A stretch of 64,000 nt of DNA, from contig NC_053119.1 in assembly GCF_010015445.1 (NCBI RefSeq), forward strand, positions 28,629,383 to 28,693,382. Direction: 5' to 3'. Positions 14,118 to 64,000 of the stretch are shown here, in pieces; within the stretch, counting starts at the first letter, position 1, and every line of letters starts with the position of its first letter. Origin of the DNA: Perca fluviatilis (lineage: Eukaryota; Chordata; Actinopteri; Perciformes; Percidae). The position numbers and the translations under genes are program-made. Under the pieces are notes generated by a model, which did not search any database, was not told where the DNA came from, and saw only the letters and a program-made list of their open reading frames with translations.

Positions 14118-14640
14118 TACTGTAGCGACCCAGCAGCCCTGCACATGCTGACAGATTTATTGGATACAATAATCAGAGTGTATTTCACCCTGCTGTGCTC
14201 TGCACATGCAGCTCCTGTAATTGGCTCTTACACCTGGAATCCACAATAATCATCAGACAACTTTACACTTTGACATTCAGGTGATTTGCTTGCAATGCTC
14301 CTGGTTTGGACAGTGATCCACAAGAGTTGCTTTACTATGAAGAGTAGCAGCAACATTCATAGCCTTTGTTGAAGTTAAATCTTGGATTCCTTAGCCTACA
14401 AAATACCATTTAAGTGTTGGTCAATTGTTCAATTCATGTCTAGTTGGTCAGAAAGTAATAGAGACCGACTTCCAGACAGCTTTATCAAACAGGGCAGTGG
14501 CCCTAAGGCCTCTGCTGGACATCAGAGGTTTAAGCAGGACTCATACGTGCCCCTGGCAACTTCACACCATGGGATTTCATGCCAGGCTGCCAGCATTCCT
14601 GCTCTGCCAGCCCGGTTGGCTGGATAGAAGTGTGGCTCTC

Positions 14641-14685
14641 TGGTTGGTTGGTTGGTTGGTTGGTTGGTTGGTTGGTTGGTTGGTT
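14641..14685. repeat. (GGTT)n microsatellite
   Basis: About eleven tandem TGGT units passing into GGCT units; gives false Val-Gly-Trp-Leu repeats in translation. Confidence 0.95.
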
Positions 14686-15246
14686 TGCTGGCTGGCTGGT
14701 TAGCTCTAGGGGTATCAGCTCTCAGGTCGTGCCCTATTGTGCCCATCCCATACTGCACAAAGGGCTGATCAGGGATGCTACACAGCAGGCACGGGCATTC
14801 ACCGAGCTAAAACACACTGCAGTGCTGGAAGAGCATGCCCAGACTCAGTGTCTCAGTGTCCCAGTGTTTGCTTGTCTACTGTGCCACGAAATGGAGTGAG
14901 TGTGTATAATTGTGCCAGTGGAGCAATGCAAATACCCTTTCCTGAAGGGAAGACTTACCCACTTAGTTAGGGGATGTGTCTGTGAAGTTAGGGGATGCTG
15001 CTGCTGGATGAATTGGACACAGTGTTGCATGTTGCACTCTGAAGAACACTTTGATCCTTTTGAGTGAGCCTTGAGTGAGATGAAGTGAGCGTTTTATATG
15101 CAAGTAGGTTTGCACTATGATATAGAATGTTACAAAAACACATGCTCAACACCTTCAGCAAAGCTTGAGGCAATGGATCTTGTATTTTCCATTTTATTGT
15201 CAGAAAGTGTTTTTTTTTATCTTGATCAAAGGGATATGTTGCAACT

Positions 15247-15435
15247 AGGGCTGGGCAATATGGAGGAAATCAGATATCACAATATTATTGACCGAATACC
15301 TTGATGTCGATATTGCGACATAATATTGTAGGGTTGACAATTGGTGCTTCAACAAAATATTTTCACAATGAGATTTTCGATAAATAAGTGGATATAATGA
15401 CTAAGTCGGAGGGTTAGACAAATAATAGAACATTT
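15247..15435 (+). mobile_element. hAT-like MITE fragment (GGGCTGGGCAATAT end)
   Basis: Starts CTAGGGCTGGGCAATATGG and continues with TTGACCGAATACC, GTTGACAATTGGTGCTTC and GGATATAATGACTAAG. It matches the same order in the copies at 25510, 41690 and 42545. The right half, with its GCCCAGC end, is missing, so this is a truncated copy. Confidence 0.6.
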
Positions 15436-15947
15436 AGAGGAAGCAGGTGGTGGGAAAACCCAGCATATATAATGCAGTGTTAATGACACAAACCGATGAA
15501 GGAGAATATTGAAGGAAATAATTGTTCCATTAGGGATACAGAGTAGATACAGCCCAGATCCAAACCTCATAACTGACTTTTATCCTGATTGTCCATCGCC
15601 ATGTATGTCCTCCATCTTTACTCTCCTGCCTTTCATCAATTACAGAGATGGAGGGGAGGCATCAGGTGTCCACAGACGGGGATAATAGTGTAACACCCTC
15701 CGCTTCATTTGCTCTCAGGAACGGAAGGGGAAAAAGACAAGATAGCCTAAATTTTTTTCCTCTACAGTAAATGAATATAATTGGTTAGTTTTGACGGGGG
15801 TGAAAAGCATGAAGAAAAATGTTATAGTTCTCACTCAGACATTTGCAGAACGTCGGCTATTTTCAGGTCAATAAATACAAATGAAATAGCATGACATTTT
15901 TCCTCTGCCTAACTAACAAAAAATGGTCATATTTAAAAAATCCATCT

Positions 15948-15978
<31 letters not shown>

Positions 15979-18643
15979 GGAAAATGCTATTCAACGCTTC
16001 CCTGAGGCTGTTTTCTTTAATAAAGAGCTTTTATTATGGGCTTACTAATCGCATATGTCGAAAGGAAGAAAGCAGCCATTCATTCTTGACAATAGGGATT
16101 TTACGGCGGTCTCCATGGTGGTGTGTTGGCTACAGTGAGCTACCCCGCAACCACTTTCCCTGTTTGTCCTCTCTTAGCCTTCCTCGTCTTTCACTCACTG
16201 CGCTGCCCTCTTGTTCAAGCTACAATATCAAAACATTCAGTGACAATTTGATACTAGAGTTATTAATTACATTTTAGCCTGAAGATACAGAAATGGAGAG
16301 CTCTGAAAGTAAGCCAAAACAAATTTGGACTTTTACTCCATGTTGAATGGGACCCAGGTGCTTTTTTTTTTTCTCCCTGGCTGAGCTAGTCGTAAAATGT
16401 TGACGCTTGATTACATTTTATCTTGTTTGGTGTCCATTGCTGGTGGCTGGCAGGTCTCATCCATATACCCACGCTTTAGGAAGCTATTTGTAACAATGCC
16501 CCAAAATAGTGATATTTTTTTTTTCCTCTCATTTGGCAAATTACTTCCCCCCACCCCCCATCTGGGTGCATTTCATCTCCATCACCCTACGAATTAATAA
16601 TTGATGTATTCAGATGAGCTTATTGAGAGTTGGATTGCTTTTCCGATGCTACTGAATACATTAATTACAGCAGCCTAAAGGCACAAAATAGGACATTATT
16701 TATCTTTCATTTCATGAAAAGATTTGAGAGCATAAATATTATTTTAAATAGGCTATTACAATTACGTTTAGACATTATTTTTAATTTATTACCTTAGTTG
16801 TACAACATTTTAGTAAAGAAAACCAATGGAATATGTATGCCTGGCCTTAGGAAAATACTTTTTTTTTCTACATAAGGTACTTTAAGTGTGTGAGTGCAGT
16901 GGAGGTAGGCCATTAATGACCTGCTAGCATGCCCATGGGAAGAAACATTAGACAAAAGAGTTTGCCGGAAACATTGAGCGGGCTACCTCGATGTCTCTGT
17001 GGGCAGTCTAAAAATACCACTGTGCCTCTTTCAGATATTGAAGCCGGGTGATGACATATAGTTGGCAGACCTTCGATCACTTTCGCCAAACTCCCACCAG
17101 AGTTGATTTTCTTTTCATATGCTGTCACAAATGGAAATCCTTATAAGCCTTGTATTTTAAAGGGCTCACTTTCTCGTCATTGTTTCAATATAAAGTTGGT
17201 CTGTACTATTATACACTGTGTACACAGTACTGTACCTTTTAAATCCTATTCTTTCCCGGATAGATGACCCAGCATAATGCATTCATTGGTGACAATAGTT
17301 TGCTTATTTTCATGTACTTTTGCTTCATGCTTTGGACGATTTTTAAAAAGGATTTATTCTGGTCATACGTCTCCATTTCACCCACAGCTTCATCTCAAAT
17401 TCATTGAGTAGTTGTAAAGGGAAAATTCTGATGACATGTCCTTGGTTTTTCAATCTCCTTTCTAATATCCAGTCTCATCTCCTGTGTGTGTGTGCACCCA
17501 CTGCTTAGACTCAAAGCCAATCAATCTTCAATTTCAGATCAGTCTCTTTCCGTGGGATCCTGTATTCATTGCCGTTTTCTCCACCCTGCTGGCGCCTTCA
17601 CATTATAAGTGAAATTGTTCCAGGGGTAAAGAGGTTAGCTCTCACAGGATTATTTCTCAGACAAGGAGATAGCAGGAGCATTTCTCATGGAAATGCTTTT
17701 GAACTCAGCAAAAAGGGTTTAGGGATACGCCCAGATAGAAAATTGTTTTACTCTGGGTTTATAATGACATGGTCTACAGCTCTGCATAAGAAATTGTCCT
17801 TCATTAGAGGCTCATTTATGCAAATGATGAATTACATAGCGGAGGAATAAAGAGCAAGGCTCTTTTGGGGTCAAGGTAAGAAATAATAATTTGATCCCGA
17901 ACAAAGAATAACTTAAACATGAGAAAGCTTTTTGACTGTTGACTATTAAGCTTTTTCTGTTCACATGTCTGTGTTTTTTGTGATTTCATGTAACACGTTT
18001 CTAAAAATGTTCAGTTGAGCAAGTGCTTTTGTTAACATTAGTAGGGTCTCTGGGTTCACCGCAGTTATTCCAATTAGTGGTATTGTGTACAGTATGATGC
18101 ATAGGCACAGAAAGCTTACATAATAGCATTGTCCCCCTTGCATTTCCATACTCTATATAGAAGTAAACCAGGCCTTTACTTATGTAATTCTAAAGAAGGG
18201 TAAAACTTTACTTTCTCAGCCCCTGTTTCAGTCCACATTGTGACAAAGCAAACAGATTGTGACAGATTAGGCTCCAGACAAGTTGAGGTGCAATTGAGGC
18301 TGGCAGCATGAGGTACATGATCGAGACAGAGCAATGGGAGGTGGAGCAGTTTTTCAGGGGCTCCTCTTATTAGTGGCCACACAATCCCCTCGTTCCTGTG
18401 GGAGTCGGCGTACAGGCGCGCTGCCGGGGGAGGAATGTGTTGCCGGCTGGTTTGCAGTGCACGGAGAGGTCCTCCCTGCCTCCAGCTCTGCTGAGAATGA
18501 AAATGGGCTCAGCCAGCCGCAGAAACTCAATCTACCTCTCCAGCTGGCCTCTTAGCTGGTAGAGGAGCAGGGTCTAAAGACGATGATCAAGACCTGCAGT
18601 GGTTTAATGATTTGCCATAGATTGGGTAGACTGCCCATGACCA

Positions 18644-19120
18644 GTTGGACTGTAGTCTATATCGACGACATTTAATTTAAGGGATAGTTCTGGTGCCGCT
18701 GGAGATTCGGGCGGATGTCCCTCATTCTTTGGCCGGATGTCCGTCACCTTCTGCTTTTTTTTGTGTTGTAATTCTAAACTCCGGTGGATTTCTGAGGACT
18801 ATGGTTAACTGCTCCTCAGATCTCTGCAGGGTAAATCCAGACAGCTAGCTAGATTATCTGTCCAATCTGAGTTTTCTGTCGCACGACTTAAACAACTTTT
18901 GAACGTACGCACGTTCCACCAAAACAAGTTCCTTCCCGAGGCTATTTTGCAGAGGCACTGTTTCTCCGTCCGGCGCTTAAAGACGATTGTGATTGGTTTA
19001 AAGAAATGCCATTAAACCAGAGCACATTTTTCTCCTATCCCGGAATGTTGTGTGGACCAACCAGACCTTCCTCCGCAACGCTGTGGAGGAAGGTCTGGCA
19101 ATGCGAGACTAGTTGGACCG
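18644..19120 (+). mobile_element. Hairpin-type non-autonomous DNA element, copy A (9-bp duplication)
   Basis: The element is 18653-19111, starting TAGTCTATATC and ending GCGAGACTA. TAGTCT and AGACTA are inverted. Just inside the right end, the stretches CCAGACCTTCCTCC and GGAGGAAGGTCTGG form a strong hairpin. Flanks are GTTGGACTG (18644-18652) and GTTGGACCG (19112-19120), 8 of 9 identical. There is no coding capacity. Copies B, C and D in this window share the middle, for example AGCTAGCTAGACTATCTGTCC and GATTGGTTTAAAGAAAT. A 9-bp duplication would fit a Mutator-like origin; the family name is unknown to me. Confidence 0.7.
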
Positions 19121-21035
19121 TGATGCAAATGTGTTAATTCAGCTGTGGGTGTTTGCCATTCACCCGCTCTGAGTAGTTGTTGCAAAGTGGGTTAAGAGGT
19201 TCCACTCCCTCTTTCTCTGCGTTCCTCGATTCTCTGCTTGTCACCCACAGTGCGTCCGCTACTTGTCCGCCTCTGTGACATATAAGCAGGAGACTATCTG
19301 AGAGGTGAACCTCATGGACGGCGACGAAGGAAGCCAAGCCTGTAAGCGCAGTGGGCTTCTGAGTGAGTGGCACTGGCTTTTTATCTGTGCTTTTGCTGCC
19401 AGAAAAAAATCTAGTGTGGTTTTAGGGCAATATATAATGTATCTGGCCTCACGGGCTCCACCGCACTGTGCAGTGGAAAAAGAGCGCACACTTGTCTCCT
19501 AAACGGCTTTGAGATGTAATTGAACCATAATGCCTCTTATGTGAGCATCTTGCGGCGGAATGAAGATCTCATTTGACAAATGGGCCAGAGAAAATAAACT
19601 GGCATATCTGAGTCATGGAGTGGAGAGCTGGGCTACCGACTCTTAATCCTGCTGGTGGAGGGCTGGAGCCTCCGTCAGTCTGAGAGAAGTTAGAGAAACC
19701 CAATCATCCAAGGCATTGCTATTATATCCCAGCTGATTAATTCTATGCCCCTTTCAACATCCTGAGGCCAGGTAGTATTTATTTCCCTTAGATCCATCTT
19801 AAGATGGGCTATTTCTGCTCACCCTTCTCCGAGAGAGAGCCACTTCATTTTGTGATTTGATGAATGCTGCATTCCCCGCCGTGCAACTCCAAACTCCCCA
19901 TGAGCTTTCTGGTATTGAGAGGTGTCAGTTGCCAAGATAAAGTGTTGTGCTTAAGAGCTTCAGAACAGCTGAGGGAGCGGTTCATTACTCTTAAGCCAAC
20001 TGCTTTTTTGATTTATCCGTTTTTCTCACATTCATGTGTATTTCATACACCGATAAAAATAATGTTCTTCCTGTGTTGCGCTCTCTGTGGCTCCCTCCCA
20101 TTTTTTTGCTACACCTGTCTGTCTTTGAATGGATTTGAGTGTGTTAATTGTGACGTGAGGACGCAGTACAACCTGGTGCACGCGGCTTGTCATCCCGTGT
20201 CATGTCCCATCTGTCACGCCATTGCCAACCACCTTGTCTCTGCCGAGGCTCATTCTGTTGCCTTCGAATCATCAGCAGCACCATCTCTCAGTCGAAAGCA
20301 GCAGAGGCCTGTAGCTGCGGCAGACACCTTGCATCGTGGCAGAAGGAGATAGGAAAAACATTTTGCATTTAAGGACTCCTGTGGGGAGAAACATGCCTTC
20401 TCTTTTTCCGTCTCCCTTTGACCCTTGCTGGCCACCCCCCTCAGCCAATGACACGCACAGCTTGTCTCTGATGTAGCAGCATTAGGGTTAGGTCACGCAG
20501 GTTCATCGCTGACAGAGGGGGGAGGTCCAACTTGGCCCTTACTTAGCCGGCATGCCTGCCAAGAAAGGCTGAAAGTACACATTTGTACATATCTCTCCAT
20601 TTTGCTCCGTCGTCCCCAAACAAACTGAGCTGCCATGTCCATTGTCACCTCCGGTCGCCTTCTCTCCAAGCTGCATTATGCCAACATGGCGTTCCCCTAC
20701 TGCATGCCTGTATTTGTTTGTGGGTTAAGGGTGTGGTGCTCTTGCTTAATCCGCAAGTCCACAGCTGTAAGAGCTGTGGCTGTGGTGACAAAGCTGCCCA
20801 GAGCTTGAAGCTCGCCCTTTAAATGTTCTGTTTGTAAATGCCACATGACCGCACTCTCTGGGAAAAGCTGTAAACAAATGCAAAGTTTCATTTCATAGCA
20901 ACCTATATTTTCTGCTTAGTGCGCACTGGTGCAGAATGGCTGTACATCCCCCCTCAGAGAATCTGCAGTGGACTGCCAGTAGAAATACTGTATACCATAA
21001 ACACTAGGGGTGGGGAAAAAAAATATTGATTCACG

Positions 21036-21573
21036 TACAGTACAGGCCAAAAGTTTGGACACACCTTCTCATTCAATGTGTTTCTTTATTTTCATGACTA
21101 TTTACATTGTAGATTCTCACTGAAGGCATCAGAACTATGAATGAACACATATGGACTTATGTACTTAACAAAAAAGTGTGAAATAACTGAAAACATGTCT
21201 TATATTTTAGATTCCTCAAAGTAGCCACCCTTTGCTTTTTTGATAACTCTGCAAACCCTTGGTGTTCTCTCAATGAGCTTCATGAGGTAGTCACCTGAAA
21301 TGGTTTTCACTTCACAGGTGTGCTTTGTCAGGGGTTAATTAGTGGAATTATTTCCCTTATTAATAAAAAAGCAAAGGGTGGCTACTCTGGAGAATCTAAA
21401 ATATAAGACATGTTTTCAGTTATTTCACACTTTTTTGTTAAGTACATAATTCCATATGTGTTCATTCATAGTTTTGATGCCTTCAGTGAGAATCTACAAT
21501 GTAAATAGTCATGAAAATAAAAAGGAAACACATTGAATGAGAAGGTGTGTCCAAACTTTTGGCCTGTACTGTA
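21036..21573. mobile_element. Tc1/mariner-type MITE with about 200-bp inverted repeats
   Basis: The element is 21038-21571, bounded by TA on both sides. Its ends are CAGTACAGGCCAAAAGTTTG and the reverse complement of it. The inverted repeats extend about 195-200 bp each (to the AGCCACCCTTTGC motif near 21237 and its complement near 21371) and are nearly identical, leaving a short centre. There is no transposase frame. The near-identity of the arms suggests fairly recent insertion. It sits inside an older AT-rich repeat with AATATTGATTC and ATCGTGATTT on either side. Confidence 0.85.
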
Positions 21574-22229
21574 TGTATCGTGATTTATTTTTTTTGCGAC
21601 CATTTTTTAAATCTATTTATTTTTCCTAGAATCAATATTTTTTTTTTTACCAATGATTGACCTAAATATTTTCTGTTTAAACGGTACCACTGACGGCGAC
21701 TACATCATATCCGTTTCCAGCTAAACAGAATGAAAGCAGAAAATGCGGAAAATCCATGTTTTCCTTCTTTACAAATGAAATAAATGTCAAACTGACTGAC
21801 TGATACGTAATGTGCATTTGTTTTAGAAAAAGACATTTTTTTTTTTAGAAATGTCTCAGACATGGGATTCATCTTCTGTTTTTGTTAAAGAAGGAAAAGA
21901 AAATCGCAATACTCAATACTATTGAATCGCAATACTTCTAGAATCGCAATAAATAAATATCACAATACAATTCGAATCGGCATCCATGTTTCGTGAAAGA
22001 ATCGAATCAGGACAAAAGGATATCAACCACTGTGTTCAGATGTAGCCCTTTTATTGAATGTGGCAGGGCGGTCAGGCAGTGTAGCAATGCGACATTAATT
22101 GAATTGACGGAAATGTGAGCATTCAGTTCAGTATCAATATTGATTTGATCTTTCCATCTACAGTATATACATTGTGTTTTTTTGTACCCAGAAGTCCTTT
22201 TCTAACCTTTTTTTTGTATTTCTTTACAG

Positions 22230-62024
<39,795 letters not shown>

Positions 62025-62377
62025 GTAAGACTTCGGTTTCTGTGTCATCCTCGCTTGTTCTACCTTTATTTATTTTCAGGTTCATACTTGTATTTTGGGT
62101 TTCTACTAGAACGATGAAGAAGAATGTTTACATGCTTTAATGTTGTTTTTTTTCCGTACAGTCTGTGTGAATATACCTGTATTGACCCTCTGTCTGAAAC
62201 GCTTCCTTTTAGTGCCTGTCTTTAAGCCCCCCTTTTTCGAAAAAGCCATGTTTTCTGGAAATGTGCACATTTGCGCTCTTAGCATCTCTGTGCCGTCATT
62301 GCAGCCAGGGAATGACTGTAATGGTACTGTAGCAGCACTTTCTAGCTATCTATAGTTTTGTTATATAAATACAATAT

Positions 62378-62380
<3 letters not shown>

Positions 62381-62409
<29 letters not shown>
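62381..62409. repeat. (AT)n microsatellite
   Basis: About 14 AT units immediately before the truncated Tc1-type MITE end. Confidence 0.9.
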
Positions 62410-62411
<2 letters not shown>

Positions 62412-62414
<3 letters not shown>

Positions 62415-62556
62415 TACAGGCCAAAAGTTTGGACACACCTTCTCATTCAATGTTTCCTTATTTTCATGACTATTTACATTGTAGATTCTCACTGAAGGCA
62501 TCAAAACTATGAATGAACACATATGGAATTATGTACTTAACAAAAAAAGTGGGAAA
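62412..62556 (+). mobile_element. Truncated Tc1/mariner-type MITE end
   Basis: Matches the first 145 or so bases of the element at 21038, from CAGTACAGGCCAAAAGTTTG to TGTACTTAACAAAAAAAGTG, with a few small deletions. The second inverted arm is absent. It is preceded directly by an AT dinucleotide run. Confidence 0.8.
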
Positions 62557-63078
62557 TATATAGGGGTGGATCCGGCGACTCAAAACGGGAGTTGGAGGTA
62601 ACAGAACAAAAAAAAGAAATTACACTGCCTACGTAGCTTCTCTGACTAAAAATACCTAAACAACGCTGTGTGTACATCAGCAATGTTTATTTTTATTTAA
62701 GAACACGCACTGCATCGGTGCAAAATGTAAAAAAAAAAAAAAAAAATTATCAGCAATTATCCATCAGACTATTAAATTAACCCAAAAACCAACCGTGGTC
62801 TGCACATTCTTGATCGGCAGAAACGGTTTTTGCTTGTTTGGGATCCGACTGGCCAGCGTATTTGAAAAAGTTAAGCAAACTTTGTTGTCTTTTTGACATT
62901 TTCCCCTTGACTGAAACGAGGCTATAACAGCAATCTCAACCAAGTGCAGCGCCACGCTGTTGAAGTGCCTCCCCTCCCTCCGTTACTTTGTTTTACCTCC
63001 TCCACTATAGCACACAAACGATGGCAATTGTCAAACGTTTGTGGGAAAAAGTTACAAGCCTATGTACATGAAAGACAA

Positions 63079-63231
63079 TTAAGTGAAATGAAACTCACCA
63101 TCAAGGCCCATTTGCTCTGCAATACCACTCCATAGCAGTTCTCTTTTGTCAAGATTTTTGTAGTCGCTGTCGCGTTTGTCATAAAGTGCTTTATGTTCCG
63201 ACACCAACGAGACCAGCAGCTCTACATTCAT
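63079..63231 (-). pseudogene. MADF-domain exon of a PIF/Harbinger-type transposon
   Basis: On the minus strand an ATG at 63231 opens MNVELLVSLVSEHKALYDKR, DSDYKNLDKRELLWSG and IAEQMGLDG. This is the start of a MADF (Myb/SANT-like) DNA-binding domain of the kind encoded by Harbinger transposons and their domesticated relatives. A perfect splice donor (GATG|GTGAGT) follows the Asp codon near 63097, and the frame runs to a stop at 63079. The later exons and the transposase were not found in the window. Upstream on that strand, to about 63610, is GC-rich sequence like the 5' part of such elements. It is most likely a dead transposon fragment inside tmtc2 intron 8. Confidence 0.6.
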
Positions 63232-63612
63232 CTTGCCTTGCATCTTCCTCGTCTTATTTCTTCCCGGCAGTGTAGACGCTACTTGCCGTATATCTTCTTC
63301 GCCGTTATGTATGCATGCTCGGCAAGACCGTTTTGTGTTTGAGCGCCCCCAAGTTGTGTTTACTGTAACTTCAGAAGCTCCAGACACGTGAGCAAAAGCG
63401 CCAATCTCATTGGTCGGATAGTTTTTGACGCGGTGCGTCAAACCATAAAAACGAACCAAGGCGTTTTTAAAAAAATGACGCTTTTACACGTGCCGTTTTT
63501 CGCGTCGGTGTGCACACTCACATTGGCGCCCTTTGTTTAGTCACGCGGTGTTAAACGTCGGCGAATATCGCACGTGAAATTCGTCCCGGTCTGAACAGGC
63601 CTTTACCCTGAA
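63232..63612 (-). mobile_element. PIF/Harbinger 5' region (terminal part)
   Basis: Read on the minus strand from about 63612, the sequence has GGCCTGTTCAGACCGGGACG, then CCGACGTTTAACACCGCG, GTGTGCACACCGACGCG and CGACCAATGAGATTGGCG, leading into the MADF exon. CpG-rich, GGCCTGTTCAGAC-type ends are usual for fish Harbinger-like elements. The opposite terminus and target duplication were not identified. Confidence 0.45.
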
Positions 63613-63744
63613 AATTCACCTCAAAATGCATCGAAAATGCAAACACAAGATTTTTGTGGAACTTCAATGGGGAATAACGACTAACAGGACAGATAACAAC
63701 ATTGAACACTACACAAACAGTAATTTATTTTTTTCATTTAGGCG

Positions 63745-63846
63745 ATTCAATTTTCCGGGTGAGACAGGAGGTGCCGGATCCAATAAAAAAGGTTTCGGAT
63801 CCAATGTCGGAGGTGCCGGAACATGTTCCGGCGTGTTCCGGCTCAA

Positions 63847-63850
<4 letters not shown>
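63745..63850. repeat. GGTGCCGGATCC / TGTTCCGG repeat end
   Basis: Short reiterated motifs GGTGCCGGATCCAAT, GGTTTCGGATCCAATG and GGTGCCGGAACATGTTCC, followed by an AT run. A GTGGATCCGGCGACTC motif at 62566-62580 may be the partner end of the same element enclosing the Harbinger fragment. This is a tentative pairing. Confidence 0.35.

Positions 63851-63887
<37 letters not shown>
63851..63887. repeat. (AT)n microsatellite
   Basis: About 18 AT units after the TGTTCCGG-type repeat end. Confidence 0.9.
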
Positions 63888-63891
<4 letters not shown>

Positions 63892-64000
63892 GTTTTACTT
63901 TCACAGTATTTATAATGCACCTCGAACTTCTTTATTAAAAAAGAAGACTTTTTACAACGTGGGACCTTTTTAAAGCTGCAGTGGGTAGAATTAAAAAAAT

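Larger units (their letters stand above)
1..22229 (+). other. tmtc2 intron 1 (3' part)
   Basis: No protein-coding exon could be supported. I looked for the short first TMTC2 exon, which should end in a Tyr-Asp-Asp-Ser coding stretch followed by GT, and did not find it. Recognised contents are a hAT-like element at 2300-2912, a fish repeat fragment at about 3361-3550, a repeat remnant at about 6200-6540, a CpG-rich block at about 7420-8160, a hAT-like fragment at 15247-15435, a hairpin-type element at 18653-19111 and a Tc1-type MITE at 21038-21571. Microsatellites lie near 1062, 4219, 14089 and 14641. I see nothing identifiable in 1-1061, 1096-2291, 4253-5930, 8960-14088 or 15979-18650 beyond ordinary AT-rich intron with homopolymer runs. 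Confidence 0.8.
62025..64000 (+). other. tmtc2 intron 8 (5' part)
   Basis: Begins with donor ACG|GTAAGA and runs off the window. It contains an AT repeat, a truncated Tc1-type MITE end, a PIF/Harbinger fragment with a MADF exon, GC-rich repeat ends near 63745-63845 and a second AT repeat. The last 30 bases resemble the start of another fish repeat, cut by the window edge. Confidence 0.8.

Noticed and set aside
18653..19111. Helitron reading of the hairpin-type family (starts TC, ends CTAG after a hairpin)
   Set aside because: Copy A ends CTAG|T and copy C CTAA|T, which mimics a Helitron end, but copies B and D end CTAT. Copies A and B also show flanking 9-base duplications, which Helitrons do not make.
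19864..20352. 162-codon open frame on the + strand
   Set aside because: No recognisable domain, mixed composition, no support as an exon; it is a chance frame in intron 1.
1..22229. First coding exon of tmtc2 within the window
   Set aside because: I looked for a coding stretch ending Tyr-Asp-Asp-Ser followed by GT with an upstream Met and hydrophobic segment, and found none; it should be upstream.

Overview
The window is vertebrate, almost certainly teleost, nuclear DNA. It has one spliced gene with consensus GT-AG introns and very long introns. It also has dense CA/GT and AT microsatellites and many short non-autonomous DNA transposons of types common in ray-finned (probably percomorph) fish genomes. 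No bacterial, viral or organellar gene organisation is visible. The only convincing protein-coding gene is on the + strand: a tmtc2 orthologue (transmembrane O-mannosyltransferase targeting cadherins 2). Seven consecutive coding exons, here called exons 2 to 8, are in the window. Together they are 2011 nt and encode 670 complete codons with no stop or frameshift.

Layout: positions 1-22229 are the 3' part of the first intron. The short first coding exon was not found and must lie upstream. Exon 2 (22230-22806) and exon 3 (48927-49773) encode the multi-pass membrane, glycosyltransferase part and are separated by a 26.1 kb intron. Exons 4 to 8 (51674-51788, 53088-53173, 55525-55709, 56885-56963, 61903-62024) lie within about 10 kb and encode the tetratricopeptide (TPR) part. 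By comparison with the family, roughly 140 C-terminal residues should lie beyond position 64000.

The rest is intron, and its recognisable content is repeats. A hAT-like element at 2300-2912 and a hAT-like element at 51878-52656 both have 8-bp target-site duplications. A Tc1/mariner-type MITE lies at 21038-21571, with a truncated second copy at 62412-62556. Three copies of a roughly 500-bp TTAA-flanked MITE occur at 23924, 36288 and 60172, one of them nested inside another repeat. A family with a subterminal hairpin, TAGTCT/AGACTA ends and apparent 9-bp target duplications has copies at 18653, 31711, about 38401 and 58560; the last is split by a 1 kb insertion. A related-looking hairpin element is at 32370. 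Several hAT-like elements share GGGCTGGGC-type ends. A tRNA-derived SINE lies at 25990-26208. A PIF/Harbinger fragment near 63100-63600 keeps one MADF-domain exon with an intact splice donor. A CpG-rich block at about 7420-8160 in intron 1 is a possible regulatory region.

I found no new gene system. The points most worth checking are the 9-bp-duplication hairpin family, the TTAA nested insertion, a substitution in a normally conserved KEQG motif of the enzyme, and an Asn/His-rich insert in exon 3.
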